Shown piece by piece: positions 10,902-21,698 of a DNA stretch of 64,000 nucleotides; the stretch's first letter is position 1; every line of letters starts with the position of its first letter. The notes below the pieces were generated by a model. The model was not told where the DNA came from and made no database searches. It saw only the letters and a list, made by a program, of their open reading frames with translations. The DNA is taken from the NCBI GenBank assembly GCA_902623195.1, contig CACNSV010000001.1:62001-126000 (forward strand), given 5' to 3'. The stretch is from an uncultured Prochlorococcus sp. GTDB lineage: Bacteria > Cyanobacteriota > Cyanobacteriia > PCC-6307 > Cyanobiaceae. A program made the position numbers and the translations under genes.

Positions 10902-12128
10902 CTAATTGAATGTCTTTCGTGAACGCATATTACCAATAAATCCTGTTGATTCGAGTGAACATCTTAATAAAAGTGCGGCAACAAACATTGATCCTATTAA
11001 CGAGTTCCCTCCATAACTAATAAATGGTAAGGGGAGGCCAGTTGTTGGCATCGAGCCAGTAGTTACAGCAATATGAATTAATGATTGACCAATAAGTAGT
11101 GTTGCGCAACCAGTAGCAACTAATTTTGTATAGTTATTTCTTGATTTTATAGCAATTCTTAAGCTTAAATAAGAAAAGATTGCTAAAAATGCTAAAAGAA
11201 ATATTGAACCTAATAATCCGAATTCTTCAGCGTAAATTGCAAAAATAAAATCAGTATGCTGTATTGGCAAATATTGCAATTTTTGCATTGACAAGCCATA
11301 TCCTTTTCCTAAAAAGCCCCCTGATCCAATAGCTAATAAGCTTTGAATTAGTTGATATCCATTCCCTTCAGGATCGCTCCAAGGATCTATAAATGATTTT
11401 ATTCGCAGCATTTGGTATTGATTATTGATTACGCTTGCATAGGCACTAACAGCTCCAACAGTTGCTACCGTTATCAGTGAATTTATTTTTAACCCCCCGC
11501 ACAATGCAATAACCCAAAACATTATGCCAATTAATCCCGCAGTACTTAAGTTAGGCTGCTTCATTATTAATAAAATTAGTATACCGAAAGTAAATAACGT
11601 AATAATTTTCTTTTCATCTTTAACTAAATTCCAATGAGCAAATAAATTAGCTGATTCCAATATACAAAATGGTTTAATAAGTTCTGATGGTTGCATTTTT
11701 AGCGGGCCTAATATAAGCCACCTTGATGAACCGTTAATAGTACTCCCAAAAAATATTGTTGAGCCTATTAGTAAAAGTAAAATATAAAAAATTGGCTTTG
11801 AGATTTTTAAAAGATCTCTAATATTTGTATTTAATACAAACAAAAAAATTGTTAAAGCAGGTAAATACCAAGCTATTTGCCTTTTTAAGAAAAAAGCCCA
11901 ATCACCTATTTCTTTATTAGCAACCCACCAACTTGCTGAGCCTAAAATAAATAAACCAAAAATACACCAAAAACTTAAAAATACAAATATGAGTTTTCCT
12001 TCAAAGGGCCAAATTTTGATTGGCATAGGCAAAAAATTATTATTCTGATTGCCAAATTTATTGTTGATAATATTTTTATCATTAAGAAATCTATCTGAGT
12101 ATTTTTGGATTTTTACTCTAGTCTTCAA
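10902..12128 (-). CDS. ftsW: Cell-division SEDS protein FtsW
   Basis: Septal peptidoglycan glycosyltransferase of the SEDS family, working with the cognate penicillin-binding protein. It has 408 residues and about ten membrane segments. Motifs seen: LKMQPSELIKP, QLIQSLLAIGSGGFLGKGYG, HTDFIFAIYAEEFG, and the C-terminal FtsW/RodA/SpoVE signature GLPLPFISYGGNSL. The N-terminal 40 residues are soluble and basic. FtsW is preferred to RodA because of the FtsW-like context and length, but the two are hard to separate by eye. It is divergent from the ATP synthase cluster across a 247-bp gap. Confidence 0.87.
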   Translation of the reverse strand: MKTRVKIQKYSDRFLNDKNIINNKFGNQNNNFLPMPIKIWPFEGKLIFVFLSFWCIFGLFILGSASWWVANKEIGDWAFFLKRQIAWYLPALTIFLFVLNTNIRDLLKISKPIFYILLLLIGSTIFFGSTINGSSRWLILGPLKMQPSELIKPFCILESANLFAHWNLVKDEKKIITLFTFGILILLIMKQPNLSTAGLIGIMFWVIALCGGLKINSLITVATVGAVSAYASVINNQYQMLRIKSFIDPWSDPEGNGYQLIQSLLAIGSGGFLGKGYGLSMQKLQYLPIQHTDFIFAIYAEEFGLLGSIFLLAFLAIFSYLSLRIAIKSRNNYTKLVATGCATLLIGQSLIHIAVTTGSMPTTGLPLPFISYGGNSLIGSMFVAALLLRCSLESTGFIGNMRSRKTFN

Positions 12129-12333
12129 TTGTTTAAATACGTATAAACCATTGAGACGTTAAATGACTCTTTTTGCCAACGTTTTAATAAAATTTATAGA
12201 TTCTAAATCATTAAATTTTTAATAGAAAGATAATGTATTTGTTTAGATTTTAAAACTAAATCTTAAGAAATAGCACTTTAGTAAAAAAAAACTAGCAAAA
12301 AGTCACCTCTGCATGATAGATTCCCTGAGTTTA

Positions 12334-12339
12334 TATACT
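12334..12339 (+). promoter_or_regulatory. Putative -10 box of the atp1 operon
   Basis: TATACT lies 36 bp before the atp1 start codon in the divergent ftsW/atp1 gap. A good purine-rich ribosome-binding site (GAGAGGAAAG) follows shortly before the ATG. Only the hexamer and its position support this. Confidence 0.35.
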
Positions 12340-12375
12340 TAAAAAATCTAAATTTCTAGAGAGGAAAGTTAAGTT

Positions 12376-12852
12376 ATGTTCACTACAGTGAACTCCAACG
12401 AAAAAACAATTAAGCAACCTATTAAAAGTGTTGCTGAAAATTCTCTTGATATTGATAATTCAAGTTTTATTAAAGATAAATTGCCAATCATTAAGCAATT
12501 ATCTGAATTTCTTGAATATAGTGATGACTTCTTTTCACTTCAATTAGCTCTTTTTTGTTTAACGTTGATTCTTTCAATTGTTATAACTATTGTTTCTTGC
12601 ATCTTTATCAACTTCTCTTTCGGTCTGAGTGTTTTTACAGGTTCTATTATTGGAATTCTTTACTTACGTTTACTCGCTAAAAGTATAGGAAATTTAGGTA
12701 AAACCACATCAGGGATTTCAAAAGTTCAATTGCTGCTACCTGTATGTCTATTCATTTTTGCTAGTAGAAATGAACTTATTGAAATTTTCCCATCAATTAT
12801 CGGCTTTTTCTTATATAAGCCTGCTATGTTTTATTACTTTTCGCGTTCCTAG
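12376..12852 (+). CDS. atp1: ATP synthase protein I
   Basis: First gene of the F0F1 cluster. The 158-residue protein has a soluble N-terminus of about 55 residues followed by four hydrophobic segments (around 56-80, 84-102, 118-130 and 138-156). This fits the poorly conserved AtpI/Atp1 protein thought to help c-ring assembly. Identification rests mainly on position directly in front of subunit a and on topology, since the family has few fixed residues. GAGAGGAAAG before the ATG is a strong ribosome-binding site. Confidence 0.85.
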   Translation: MFTTVNSNEKTIKQPIKSVAENSLDIDNSSFIKDKLPIIKQLSEFLEYSDDFFSLQLALFCLTLILSIVITIVSCIFINFSFGLSVFTGSIIGILYLRLLAKSIGNLGKTTSGISKVQLLLPVCLFIFASRNELIEIFPSIIGFFLYKPAMFYYFSRS

Positions 12853-12899
12853 ATTAAGTCTTAAAACTTTTATTTCCCCAAATTTTTAAAAAATCACAA

Positions 12900-13625
12900 A
12901 TGAATTTAAATTATTTTTTTACAAATTTTGCTGAGTTAGAAGTTGGTCAACATCTTTACTGGCAAATTGGAAATATTAGTATTCATGGACAGGTTTTTTT
13001 AACTTCATGGATTCTTTTAGGAGCTTTACTTGTATTCATTTCCTTAGGGACAAAGAAAATGGAAAATGATCCTAAAGGTCTGCAAAATCTACTTGAGTTT
13101 TTATGGGATTACATTAGAGATTTAGCAAGAACTCAGATTGGAGAAAAGGTTTATCGTGATTGGATGCCCTTTATAGGAACATTATTTCTTTTCGTATTTG
13201 TAAGTAATTGGGGCGGTGCTCTAATCCCATGGAGGTTAATAAAATTACCAAGCGGTGAATTAGGTGCTCCTACTGCTGATATAAATACAACTATAGCGCT
13301 AGCTTTATTAGTGTCTCTTTCCTACTTTTATGCTGGTTTAAGTAATAAAGGTTGGAGATATTTTGAGTATTATGTACATCCGACACCAATAATGTTGCCT
13401 TTCAAAATTTTAGAAGACTTCACAAAACCCTTGTCTCTATCTTTTAGGCTTTTTGGAAATATACTAGCTGATGAATTAGTTGTTTCTGTATTAGTATTTT
13501 TAGTACCTTTGGTTTTGCCAATTCCAGTTATGTTCCTTGGTTTGTTCACAAGTGCAATACAGGCTTTAATTTTTGCAACATTGGCGGCTTACTACATTGG
13601 AGAAGCAGTTGAAGAGCATCATTAG
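12900..13625 (+). CDS. atpB: ATP synthase F0 subunit a (atpI in chloroplast nomenclature)
   Basis: Proton-channel subunit of the thylakoid/plasma membrane ATP synthase. It has 241 residues with five to six membrane segments. The conserved block [17 protein letters not shown] near 180-195 contains the essential arginine that faces the c-ring glutamate. [15 protein letters not shown] before it is also typical. It is followed by an unusually long 162-bp gap before subunit c that appears to carry its own promoter. Confidence 0.96.
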   Translation: MNLNYFFTNFAELEVGQHLYWQIGNISIHGQVFLTSWILLGALLVFISLGTKKMENDPKGLQNLLEFLWDYIRDLARTQIGEKVYRDWMPFIGTLFLFVFVSNWGGALIPWRLIKLPSGELGAPTADINTTIALALLVSLSYFYAGLSNKGWRYFEYYVHPTPIMLPFKILEDFTKPLSLSFRLFGNILADELVVSVLVFLVPLVLPIPVMFLGLFTSAIQALIFATLAAYYIGEAVEEHH

Positions 13626-13661
13626 TTCTTTTTATACATAAAGGACCTTTTACAAAAGGCA

Positions 13662-13708
13662 TATAATCTGCCAAAATACCTAATCGCGTAGGTCTGAAAA
13701 ATCAGGCC
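13662..13708 (+). promoter_or_regulatory. Internal promoter and 5'-leader hairpin for the ATP synthase c-subunit gene
   Basis: A perfect -10 hexamer TATAAT is at 13662-13667, about 120 bp before the c-subunit ATG. Just downstream GGTCTGA (13691-13697) can pair with TCAGGCC (13702-13708) through an AAAA loop, seven pairs including one G-U. A second small inverted repeat, CCTTT-TACA-AAAGG, lies at 13646-13659, and the palindrome AAAAGCTTTT sits at 13768-13777 just before the gene. I infer a second transcript start that raises c-subunit output. No -35 consensus is seen. Confidence 0.5.
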
Positions 13709-13769
13709 CATTCTAAAACTAACTATTAGGATGTCCAAGCGCGTTTGACAAATATTTATCACAAGCTAA

Positions 13770-14033
<264 letters not shown>

Positions 14034-14095
14034 AATTTTTATTACTTTGATATTCAAAGTAAAAAAATTTGAATTTTCAATTTCAAAACAAGCTT

Positions 14096-14554
14096 ATGTT
14101 TGTCTCTTATTTATTTGCAACTGAAGGTGGACTATTTGATATAAATGCCACCTTGCCTCTAATGGCTATTCAAGTTGTTGTACTTACTTATTTACTGAAT
14201 TCGCTTTTCTTCAAGCCTGTTGGCAAAGTGGTAGAAAAGAGAGAAGAATTCGTAAGAAGTAATATCTCAGAGGCAAAAAAGAAACTTGCTGAAGTTGAGA
14301 AGTTAGAAGCTGATCTACAAAATCAACTTCTAGAAGCTCGTTCTGAAGCTGCACAAATTGTGATCGAAGCTGAACTAGAATCTGAGAAGCTTTATAAAGA
14401 AGCTATAGAACTCGCGAATAGCGAAGCAAACACTTCCAAAGAAAATGCGAGATTAGAAATTGAAAATCAGACTTCTTCAGCACGTGAACAACTTTCACAA
14501 CAGGCGGAAGCCCTAAGTGAACTTATTGTTAATCGATTAATTCATCAAACATGA
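14096..14554 (+). CDS. atpF': ATP synthase F0 subunit b' (AtpF')
   Basis: One of the two unequal peripheral-stalk subunits found in photosynthetic organisms. An N-terminal membrane segment ([20 protein letters not shown]) is followed by a long charged coiled coil. I prefer the ATG at 14096, which gives 152 residues starting [12 protein letters not shown]. The frame is also open from a TTG at 14069 (161 residues), but those extra residues look non-conserved and the shorter form matches the family length. The stop overlaps the b subunit start by 4 bases. Confidence 0.92.
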   Translation: MFVSYLFATEGGLFDINATLPLMAIQVVVLTYLLNSLFFKPVGKVVEKREEFVRSNISEAKKKLAEVEKLEADLQNQLLEARSEAAQIVIEAELESEKLYKEAIELANSEANTSKENARLEIENQTSSAREQLSQQAEALSELIVNRLIHQT

Positions 14555-15063
14555 ATATTGCTCTTTTTGCTACAGATGGATTTGGACTAAATCTCAATTT
14601 ATTTGAGACCAATGTCATTAACTGGGCTGTAGTTATTTTTGGACTATATAAATTTTTACCAGGTTTTCTTGGAAAAATGCTTCAAAAAAGAAGAGAAGGT
14701 ATTCTTCTCGAATTAAAAGATGCAGAGGAGAGACTTCAAAATGCCAATGCAGCTTTTGAAAAGGCAAAGGTAGATTTGTCATTAGCTAAAGAAAAAGCTG
14801 AAAAAATTAAAGCTGACTCTCTTAAAAGATCTGAGGCTATCAGAATGGAAAGTGAGAAAAAGGCTATAGAAGAGATGGCACGTATTAAACAAAGTGCAAT
14901 TTCAGATGAAAGTTCTGAAGCTTCAAGAGCTATATCTCAACTGCGAAAAGAAGCAGTTGAGTTGGCGATAAAGAAAGCTTTAGATTTATTACCAAATAAA
15001 CTTGATCAAGCTACTCAGGAAAATTTGGTAACTCAATCAATAAATAATATTGAGATTAACTAA
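14551..15063 (+). CDS. atpF: ATP synthase F0 subunit b
   Basis: Second peripheral-stalk subunit, 170 residues. It has one N-terminal membrane segment around 23-45 ([21 protein letters not shown]), then an extended Ala/Glu/Lys-rich coiled coil that pairs with b'. Translational coupling is evident: it overlaps the b' gene by 4 bases and its stop touches the delta subunit start. Confidence 0.95.
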   Translation: MNIALFATDGFGLNLNLFETNVINWAVVIFGLYKFLPGFLGKMLQKRREGILLELKDAEERLQNANAAFEKAKVDLSLAKEKAEKIKADSLKRSEAIRMESEKKAIEEMARIKQSAISDESSEASRAISQLRKEAVELAIKKALDLLPNKLDQATQENLVTQSINNIEIN

Positions 15064-15605
15064 TGCCTCTTTTAAATTCTGTTACTACACCATACGCTGA
15101 AGCTTTTCTTCAAGTTGCAAATGAAACAAAGCAAACTGAAGAAATTGTCTCTCAAACTAAAGAAATCCTACAATTAATAGGCGATTCGCCTGAGCTTGAA
15201 AAGGCTTTGTCTTCTCCAATTCTTGAAAAGGAGTTGAAGAAAAAGATTTTAATAGAATTATTTTCAGATAAAGTTAATTTTTCATTATTAAATTTATTGA
15301 AGTTGTTAGCTGATAGACAAAGAATAGGCATTTTAGTTCCAATTCTAGAAAGATTTTTGGAGATTTACAGGGACAATAGTAATATTGCACTTGCAACTGT
15401 TACTTCAGCTGTAGAATTATCAAACGAGCAAAAGGATTTAATTATTCAAAAAATTAGTTCTATTGCTGGGACAGAAAAACTAGAACTAGTTACTAAAACT
15501 GATCCATCACTTATTGGCGGATTCGTCGCAAGTGTAGGATCTAAAGTAATAGATGCAAGTATTGCATCACAAATCAGAAAACTTGGCCTTTCACTTTCCA
15601 AGTAA
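15063..15605 (+). CDS. atpH: ATP synthase F1 subunit delta (atpD in older cyanobacterial naming)
   Basis: Connects the peripheral stalk to the top of the F1 head. The 180-residue protein has an N-terminal helical domain beginning [13 protein letters not shown] and the C-terminal family signature [20 protein letters not shown] near 155-174. It is translationally coupled to the b subunit gene by a 1-base overlap and followed by alpha after 29 bp. Confidence 0.95.
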   Translation: MPLLNSVTTPYAEAFLQVANETKQTEEIVSQTKEILQLIGDSPELEKALSSPILEKELKKKILIELFSDKVNFSLLNLLKLLADRQRIGILVPILERFLEIYRDNSNIALATVTSAVELSNEQKDLIIQKISSIAGTEKLELVTKTDPSLIGGFVASVGSKVIDASIASQIRKLGLSLSK

Positions 15606-15634
15606 TTTTAAAATCACCCTTATTTCTTAAAAAA

Positions 15635-17152
15635 ATGGTATCTATACGTCCAGATGAAATCAGTTCAATACTTAAACAACAAATAACTGATTATGATCAA
15701 TCTGTTTCTGTCAGTAATGTAGGAACAGTACTTCAAATTGGTGATGGTATTGCCAGGATTTATGGTTTAGAAAAAGTAATGGCTGGCGAATTACTTGAGT
15801 TTGAAGATGGAACTGAAGGGATAGCTCTTAATTTGGAAGATGACAATGTAGGAGCTGTTATGATGGGTGATGCATTGGGAGTACAAGAAGGCAGTACAGT
15901 AAAAGCTACAGGAAAGATTGCTTCTGTTCCTGTAGGAGAAGCTATGCAAGGCAGAGTTGTTAATCCATTAGGTCAACCTATTGATGGGAAAGGTGAAATA
16001 CCAACAAGTGATAATAGACTTATTGAGGAATTGGCTCCTGGAATCATTAAAAGAAGATCCGTTTACGAGCCTATGCAAACTGGCATTACTTCAATTGATG
16101 CGATGATTCCTGTTGGAAGAGGTCAAAGAGAATTAATAATTGGGGATAGACAGACTGGGAAAACAGCGATTGCAATAGATACTATTATCAATCAAAAAGG
16201 CCAAGACGTTACTTGTGTTTATGTGGCGGTTGGCCAGAAATCTGCATCTGTAGCTAACGTTGTAGAAGTTTTGAGAGAGAAAGGAGCACTTGATTACACA
16301 GTTGTGGTAAGTGCGGGCGCTTCAGAAGCAGCAGCTTTACAATATTTAGCTCCCTACACTGGAGCTGCAATTGCTGAACATTTTATGTATCAGGGTAAAG
16401 CCACTCTCGTTATCTATGATGATCTAACTAAACAAGCTCAGGCTTATAGGCAAATGTCACTCCTTTTAAGAAGGCCACCAGGAAGAGAAGCATATCCTGG
16501 GGATGTTTTTTATTGCCATAGTCGTCTGCTTGAGAGAGCAGCAAAGCTTTCTGACGATATGGGAGGAGGTTCAATGACAGCATTACCAATTATTGAAACG
16601 CAAGCCGGAGATGTTTCTGCATATATACCAACAAACGTTATCTCAATTACTGATGGACAAATCTTTTTAAGTGCTGATTTGTTTAACTCTGGTTTAAGGC
16701 CAGCAATAAATGTCGGTATCTCAGTTAGCAGGGTTGGTGGAGCAGCTCAAACTAAAGCTATCAAAAAGATCGCAGGTACTTTAAAGTTAGAATTAGCTCA
16801 ATTCGACGAATTAGCTGCATTCTCTCAATTTGCTTCAGATCTAGATGAAGCAACTCAACAACAACTTGAGAGAGGTAAGAGACTTAGAGAATTACTTAAG
16901 CAAGCTCAATTCTCACCATTAAATCTGGCTGAACAAGTTGCCGTTGTCTATGCTGGAGTTAAAGGTTTAATAGATGAAGTTCCTGTTGAAGATGTTACAA
17001 AATTTGCTTCAGAATTAAGAGAATACCTCAAATTAAATAAAGCTGACTTTATAGAAGAAATTCTTAAAGAGAAAAAACTTAATGAAGGATTAGAGGCTAC
17101 TCTGAAAGAAGTGATTAATGAAGTGAAATCAGCAATGCTCGCCAAAATTTAA
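15635..17152 (+). CDS. atpA: ATP synthase F1 subunit alpha
   Basis: Non-catalytic nucleotide-binding subunit of F1, 505 residues as usual. Visible features: Walker [14 protein letters not shown] near 170-182, the DELSE-equivalent region, [17 protein letters not shown], and the alpha signature [17 protein letters not shown] near 354-370. It is in the middle of the cluster, with delta upstream and gamma 19 bp downstream. Confidence 0.98.
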   Translation: MVSIRPDEISSILKQQITDYDQSVSVSNVGTVLQIGDGIARIYGLEKVMAGELLEFEDGTEGIALNLEDDNVGAVMMGDALGVQEGSTVKATGKIASVPVGEAMQGRVVNPLGQPIDGKGEIPTSDNRLIEELAPGIIKRRSVYEPMQTGITSIDAMIPVGRGQRELIIGDRQTGKTAIAIDTIINQKGQDVTCVYVAVGQKSASVANVVEVLREKGALDYTVVVSAGASEAAALQYLAPYTGAAIAEHFMYQGKATLVIYDDLTKQAQAYRQMSLLLRRPPGREAYPGDVFYCHSRLLERAAKLSDDMGGGSMTALPIIETQAGDVSAYIPTNVISITDGQIFLSADLFNSGLRPAINVGISVSRVGGAAQTKAIKKIAGTLKLELAQFDELAAFSQFASDLDEATQQQLERGKRLRELLKQAQFSPLNLAEQVAVVYAGVKGLIDEVPVEDVTKFASELREYLKLNKADFIEEILKEKKLNEGLEATLKEVINEVKSAMLAKI

Positions 17153-17171
17153 ATTTTTCTAGCAAAAAATC

Positions 17172-18122
17172 ATGCCAAATCTCAAAGAAATCAGAGACCG
17201 AATTGTTTCTGTAAAAAATACTAGAAAGATCACTGAGGCGATGAGATTAGTCGCTGCAGCAAAAGTTAGAAGAGCACAAGATCAAGTCCTCAAGAGCAGG
17301 CCTTTTGCAGATAAACTTGCAAGGGTCTTGCAGAACATACAAACGAGAATGCAATTTGAGTCATCTGATTCACCACTTTTGTCCAAAAGAAAAGTTAAAA
17401 CAATTTCACTGGTTTGCATAACTGCTGATAGAGGTTTATGTGGAGGATATAATACAAATGTCATAAAAAAAGTTGAAACAAGATATGCAGAATTAGTAAA
17501 TCAAGGATTCTCGACGAATTTAATTTTGGTAGGTAAAAAAGCAATTGGATATTTTCAAAATAGGAAGGATAAGTATGTTATCAAAAGTACTTTTAAAGAA
17601 CTAGAGCAAGTTCCAACTTCAAAAGATTCAGAGGGAATTACTTCTGAAGTTTTAGCAGAGTTTTTATCAGAAAGCTCAGATAGGGTTGAAATAATTTATA
17701 CAAAATTCATAACACTTGTAAGCTGTGCTCCAGTTGTACAAACTTTATTACCATTAGATCCACAAGGGATAGCAGAAGAAAATGATGAGATTTTTAGATT
17801 GACTACAAAGAATAGTCAGCTGCGCGTGGAGAAATCAAATATGGCAAAATCCGAAAGTGATAAATTATCTTCAGATATGGTCTTTGAACAAAGTCCTGAA
17901 CAATTGTTAGATTCATTATTACCTTTATATCTACAGAATCAGATATTAAGAGCCCTCCAAGAATCAGCAGCTTCTGAATTAGCTTGTAGAATGACAGCTA
18001 TGAATAATGCAAGTGATAATGCAAAAGAATTAGCAAATAATTTAAATCTTACTTACAACAAAGCAAGACAAGCTGCAATTACTCAAGAAATTTTAGAAGT
18101 TGTTGGTGGATCAGCTACTTAA
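17172..18122 (+). CDS. atpG: ATP synthase F1 subunit gamma (atpC in older cyanobacterial naming)
   Basis: Central rotor shaft. At 316 residues it is longer than the roughly 286-residue E. coli protein because of the insert typical of cyanobacteria and chloroplasts (about 195-235). The insert here lacks the chloroplast CxxxxxC redox pair. The N-terminus [22 protein letters not shown] and the C-terminal [18 protein letters not shown] are the conserved coiled-coil ends. It is the last F0F1 gene of this cluster; beta and epsilon lie about 8 kb away. Confidence 0.96.
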   Translation: MPNLKEIRDRIVSVKNTRKITEAMRLVAAAKVRRAQDQVLKSRPFADKLARVLQNIQTRMQFESSDSPLLSKRKVKTISLVCITADRGLCGGYNTNVIKKVETRYAELVNQGFSTNLILVGKKAIGYFQNRKDKYVIKSTFKELEQVPTSKDSEGITSEVLAEFLSESSDRVEIIYTKFITLVSCAPVVQTLLPLDPQGIAEENDEIFRLTTKNSQLRVEKSNMAKSESDKLSSDMVFEQSPEQLLDSLLPLYLQNQILRALQESAASELACRMTAMNNASDNAKELANNLNLTYNKARQAAITQEILEVVGGSAT

Positions 18123-18143
18123 TAAATTTATTTATTTTCAATA

Positions 18144-18320
18144 ATGCAGTCAATTTATTATGAATTGCCATTACCTGAATGTATGGATTCTAAGGATTTA
18201 AGAAAATTTATAATCGGTAAGATTGTAAAAAAAGGAGAAATAATTAGATGGTCAATTTACGATGTCGTTAATTCAGGAAATAAAAAAATATTAAAAATTA
18301 ATACCTTAGTATTAAACTAA
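18144..18320 (+). CDS. Small hypothetical protein downstream of the ATP synthase gamma gene
   Basis: A 58-residue frame starting MQSIYYELPLPECMDSKDLR and ending INTLVLN. It is unrecognised, soluble, moderately basic and lacks low-complexity sequence. It starts 22 bp after the gamma gene and ends 29 bp before the DUF3326 gene, all in the same direction, so it neatly fills the gap. The position and balanced composition suggest a real gene; its function is unknown. Confidence 0.55.
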   Translation: MQSIYYELPLPECMDSKDLRKFIIGKIVKKGEIIRWSIYDVVNSGNKKILKINTLVLN

Positions 18321-18348
18321 ATTCTTTAATAATATTGTTATCCATATA

Positions 18349-19398
18349 ATGAGAACTACCCCAACTATTCTTGTAATACCAACAGGTATCGGATGTGAGA
18401 TTGGAGGTTTTGCAGGTGATGCTCTCCCTTCAGCGAAACTACTTGCCTCTGCTTCTGGATGTTTAGTTACTCACCCAAATGTGATGAATGGAGGAATGCT
18501 CTCTGAAAAAGATGAGAGGATTTTTTATGTAGAAGGATATAGTCTCGATAGATTTGCTAAAGCAGAAATCGGATTAAAAAAAGTGAATCAGCAAAAAATA
18601 GGGATAATTTTTGATAAAAATATTGAAAATGAAATACTCTCAAGGCACTTACAGGTAGCTGATGCATGCATAGCTACTTTAGGTATTGATATCGATTCTT
18701 ATGTAATAACTGATGAACCAGTTGGAATAGTTATAAGCGACGAGTTATCAGGCTTGAGTAGTGGATATGTTAGAAATCCAGATACATTAATAGAAGCAGG
18801 GAAAAGTTTAATAAATCAAGGAATCACTGCTATCGCAATAGTAACTAGGTTCCCAGATGAGATAGGTGTTGAGAATGTAAATCTTTATAGAGAAGGAAAA
18901 GGAATTGATGTTATTGCTGGAGTTGAGGCAGTAATTAGTCACATTATTAGTAAATACTTAAAAATACCATGTGCTCATGCGCCAGCATTAGCTCCAATTG
19001 ATTTGAAAGTAAATTTGGATCCTAGGGCTGCTGCAGAGGAAATAGGTTATACATTTTTGCCTTCAGTTCTTATTGGCTTAAGTACTGCTCCAGATTTGAT
19101 TGATTTGCCAGATTTTAAGAATAAGGTTACTATCTATCCTCATGAAATAGAGTCTATTATTGTTCCTAGTGGAGCACTTGGAGGGGAAGCAGTATTAGCA
19201 TCTATGGAAAGAGATCTTAATATAATAGCGGTAAAAAACGAGGGAGTTTTAAATGTATCTAGTGAATTGTTCGATTATAAAAAGCTTTTTAAAGTTGACA
19301 ATTATTTAGAGGCAGCAGGTTTATTGACAGCTTTTAGAGAAGGTATTAATTATAAATCTATTAGAAGGCCATTAGGATCAATTAATAATTACACTTAA
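18349..19398 (+). CDS. DUF3326 family protein
   Basis: A 349-residue protein matching the cyanobacterial/plant DUF3326 pattern: TILVIPTGIGCEIGGFAGDA at the N-terminus, LVTHPNVMNGG near 43-53, then a Rossmann-like region with AIVTRFPDE and GIDVIAGVEAVISH, and CAHAPALAPI. It is probably soluble and enzymatic, but the activity is not established. It is convergent with nadE (15-bp gap). Confidence 0.85.
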   Translation: MRTTPTILVIPTGIGCEIGGFAGDALPSAKLLASASGCLVTHPNVMNGGMLSEKDERIFYVEGYSLDRFAKAEIGLKKVNQQKIGIIFDKNIENEILSRHLQVADACIATLGIDIDSYVITDEPVGIVISDELSGLSSGYVRNPDTLIEAGKSLINQGITAIAIVTRFPDEIGVENVNLYREGKGIDVIAGVEAVISHIISKYLKIPCAHAPALAPIDLKVNLDPRAAAEEIGYTFLPSVLIGLSTAPDLIDLPDFKNKVTIYPHEIESIIVPSGALGGEAVLASMERDLNIIAVKNEGVLNVSSELFDYKKLFKVDNYLEAAGLLTAFREGINYKSIRRPLGSINNYT

Positions 19399-19413
19399 CT
19401 ATATAAATTCAAT

Positions 19414-21111
19414 TTATTTGATAGCAACTGGGATTCTCCAATCATTGCCTAAAGATTGATTGCTTAATTTTAAAATTGGAGGGGCTTGTTTTCTTTTAAA
19501 TTCTGATTTCTTAATAAGCATTATCACTCTGGAAATTAGATCATATTTATTTCCCTCTTTCTGAAGTTGTATTAAATCTTTTTTTTCTTCTATTAGTCCC
19601 TTTAGAACGGAATCTAGTTTTGTGTAAGGAGGTAGGAAATCTGTATCTAATTGGTTAGGACCTAATTCAGCACTTGGAGGTTTATTGCAAATCTTATCAC
19701 CAATAATTTTCTTGTTTAATGGTAAATTATAAAGTTTTCTTGATTGGTTAGATAATTTACTATCAATCCAATTACATAACTTAAAGACCTTTGTTTTATA
19801 TAAGTCACCAATAACAGCTAATCCTCCATTCATGTCTCCATATAAAGTACAGTACCCAACCGCAAGTTCAGACTTATTGCCAGTAGATAATAATAAGTGA
19901 TTATTTTTATTAGCTAAAGCCATAAGCAAACTCCCTCTAATTCTGGATTGTAAATTTTCGCCTACAACACCTTCAATACTGAGATTTATCGAATCTTCCA
20001 AAGTTTCCTTAAAAGATTCAAGAGGATTTTCAATTGGAATAATATCAAAATTAATATTTAGTCTCCTTGCGAGTTCTTCTGCATCAATTTTAGAATTTAT
20101 GCTGTTCCACTTAGAAGGCATTGCTATAGAAAAAACATTTTTGCTTCCTAGCGCAGCTGTAGCGATAACTGTAACAAGTGCAGAGTCTATGCCACCACTT
20201 AAGCCTATTATTGCGGTCTTAAAGCCGCATTTTTTGGCATAATCTTTAACTCCTAATACTAAGGCATCAAAAATTGATTCAAGATCAGAAATATTCCTTA
20301 CTTCCTGGGAGATATTTTTTTGTTTATTCATATTCCAACAATAAAAATCTTCCTTGCATGAACTTAATTGCTTTATTTTCTCTCCATCTTTATCTAAGAT
20401 AAAACTATTGCCATCAAAGATTAAGTCATCATTTCCCCCTATTTGATTCAAATAAATCATTTTTGTTTTAAGTTGATTAGTCGCATTATTTGCAATCTTT
20501 TGTCTACTTTTGAATTTACCGATAGTGAATGGGGAAGCAGATAAATTAATCAAACAATCTAATTTCTTTGATTCAAAATCATGAATTGGGTTTCTTTTAT
20601 GTATTCCTCTACCTTCTATATTTTGATTAACCCATAAATCCTCACATATTGTTATTCCTAATTTCCATATTCTTTTATTGATATTTTTTTCTAAAATAGA
20701 AACTTTGTTGTCTGATCTAAAATATCTTTTTTCATCAAAGACCTCATAAGTTGGCAGGATATTTTTCCTTGCTATTATGGACCACTTACCTTGTTCTATA
20801 AATGCAATTGAATTATATAAATTCGGAAAGAAATTATCATCTATTATCTCTGCTATACCAATAATTACACTTAAATTACCAAAATTATTTGCTAGATCAA
20901 TAGATAGCTTATTTAGGATTTTATCTTGTTTGTTAATTAAGCTTCTGTTCAAAAGTAGATCTTTGGGAGGATACCCCCATAAGGATAATTCAGGAGTAAG
21001 AACTAGGTCTGCAGAACTTTTAAATGCATGGAGTGAAATTTCTAGGATTTTTTTTGCATTCCCTTCAAGATCTCCAACGATTGGATTGAATTGTGCAAGA
21101 TATATTTTCAT
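19414..21111 (-). CDS. nadE: Glutamine-dependent NAD+ synthetase
   Basis: Amidates deamido-NAD to NAD using glutamine. The 565 residues comprise an N-terminal nitrilase-type glutaminase domain (about 1-255) and a C-terminal NAD synthetase domain. The glutaminase triad is visible as the glutamate in TPELSLWGYPP, the lysine of the ARKNILPTYEVFDE segment, and the cysteine in GITICEDLW. The synthetase P-loop is GLSGGIDSALVTVIA near 302-316. It directly follows nadD (17-bp gap), so the last two steps of NAD synthesis are in one operon. Confidence 0.95.
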   Translation of the reverse strand: MKIYLAQFNPIVGDLEGNAKKILEISLHAFKSSADLVLTPELSLWGYPPKDLLLNRSLINKQDKILNKLSIDLANNFGNLSVIIGIAEIIDDNFFPNLYNSIAFIEQGKWSIIARKNILPTYEVFDEKRYFRSDNKVSILEKNINKRIWKLGITICEDLWVNQNIEGRGIHKRNPIHDFESKKLDCLINLSASPFTIGKFKSRQKIANNATNQLKTKMIYLNQIGGNDDLIFDGNSFILDKDGEKIKQLSSCKEDFYCWNMNKQKNISQEVRNISDLESIFDALVLGVKDYAKKCGFKTAIIGLSGGIDSALVTVIATAALGSKNVFSIAMPSKWNSINSKIDAEELARRLNINFDIIPIENPLESFKETLEDSINLSIEGVVGENLQSRIRGSLLMALANKNNHLLLSTGNKSELAVGYCTLYGDMNGGLAVIGDLYKTKVFKLCNWIDSKLSNQSRKLYNLPLNKKIIGDKICNKPPSAELGPNQLDTDFLPPYTKLDSVLKGLIEEKKDLIQLQKEGNKYDLISRVIMLIKKSEFKRKQAPPILKLSNQSLGNDWRIPVAIK

Positions 21112-21128
21112 TATTTTATTTTCTTATA

Positions 21129-21698
21129 TCAACTATACAGATTATTTTTTTTAATTATAGGGATTAGGCATTCTGGTAATCCTGAATAATTTATATTATC
21201 CCTAATATTTGAACTAGATATTTTTGGGATTTTAAATAAAGATATTCTAAATTTCCCATTAAGTTCCTTTATTAATTTTAGACTTTTTTCACTTATGGGA
21301 TAATCAATTCTTGGGATGATAAGTAGATTAGCCTCTATAAATAATTCATTAATATTTTTCCAAAGTATTATTTCCTCTAATAGATCACTTCCAATTACGA
21401 AATCTATATCTATAATTTTGTATTTTTTTTTGCACTTTCTGATTGATGATATTGCCCAAGGACTGCTTAAATCCTGATCAAAGGATATTTTTGGATTATT
21501 AAAATCATTAATCAATGTTTTTAAAAGTAAGCTTCTGAAATACAAATTTTCTGAATGTTTTTTATATGGATTATCACTTGCGTAAGAGATCACAAAATTA
21601 TAAATTTTTGATAATTCTTCAATAATTTTTTTATGACCATTAGAAGGAGGGTCTGCACTTGTTCCAAATAATGCGACTTTTTGAATATTTCTTTTCAA
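21129..21698 (-). CDS. nadD: Nicotinate-nucleotide adenylyltransferase
   Basis: Adenylates nicotinate mononucleotide, the step before NadE. The 189 residues have the nucleotidyltransferase fold. The N-terminal motif is ALFGTSADPPSNGHKKI, with the histidine of the (H/T)xGH signature. The C-terminal ISSSNIRDNI corresponds to the ISSTxIR motif. The start overlaps the upstream GTPase stop by 4 bases, implying coupling. NadD rather than another adenylyltransferase is supported by the nadE neighbour. Confidence 0.92.
   Translation of the reverse strand: MKRNIQKVALFGTSADPPSNGHKKIIEELSKIYNFVISYASDNPYKKHSENLYFRSLLLKTLINDFNNPKISFDQDLSSPWAISSIRKCKKKYKIIDIDFVIGSDLLEEIILWKNINELFIEANLLIIPRIDYPISEKSLKLIKELNGKFRISLFKIPKISSSNIRDNINYSGLPECLIPIIKKNNLYS

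Noticed and set aside
20777..21154. Long antisense frames over nadE, groEL, the CNNM-like gene and others.
   Set aside because: They mirror codon structure of clear genes on the other strand and have no recognisable protein features.
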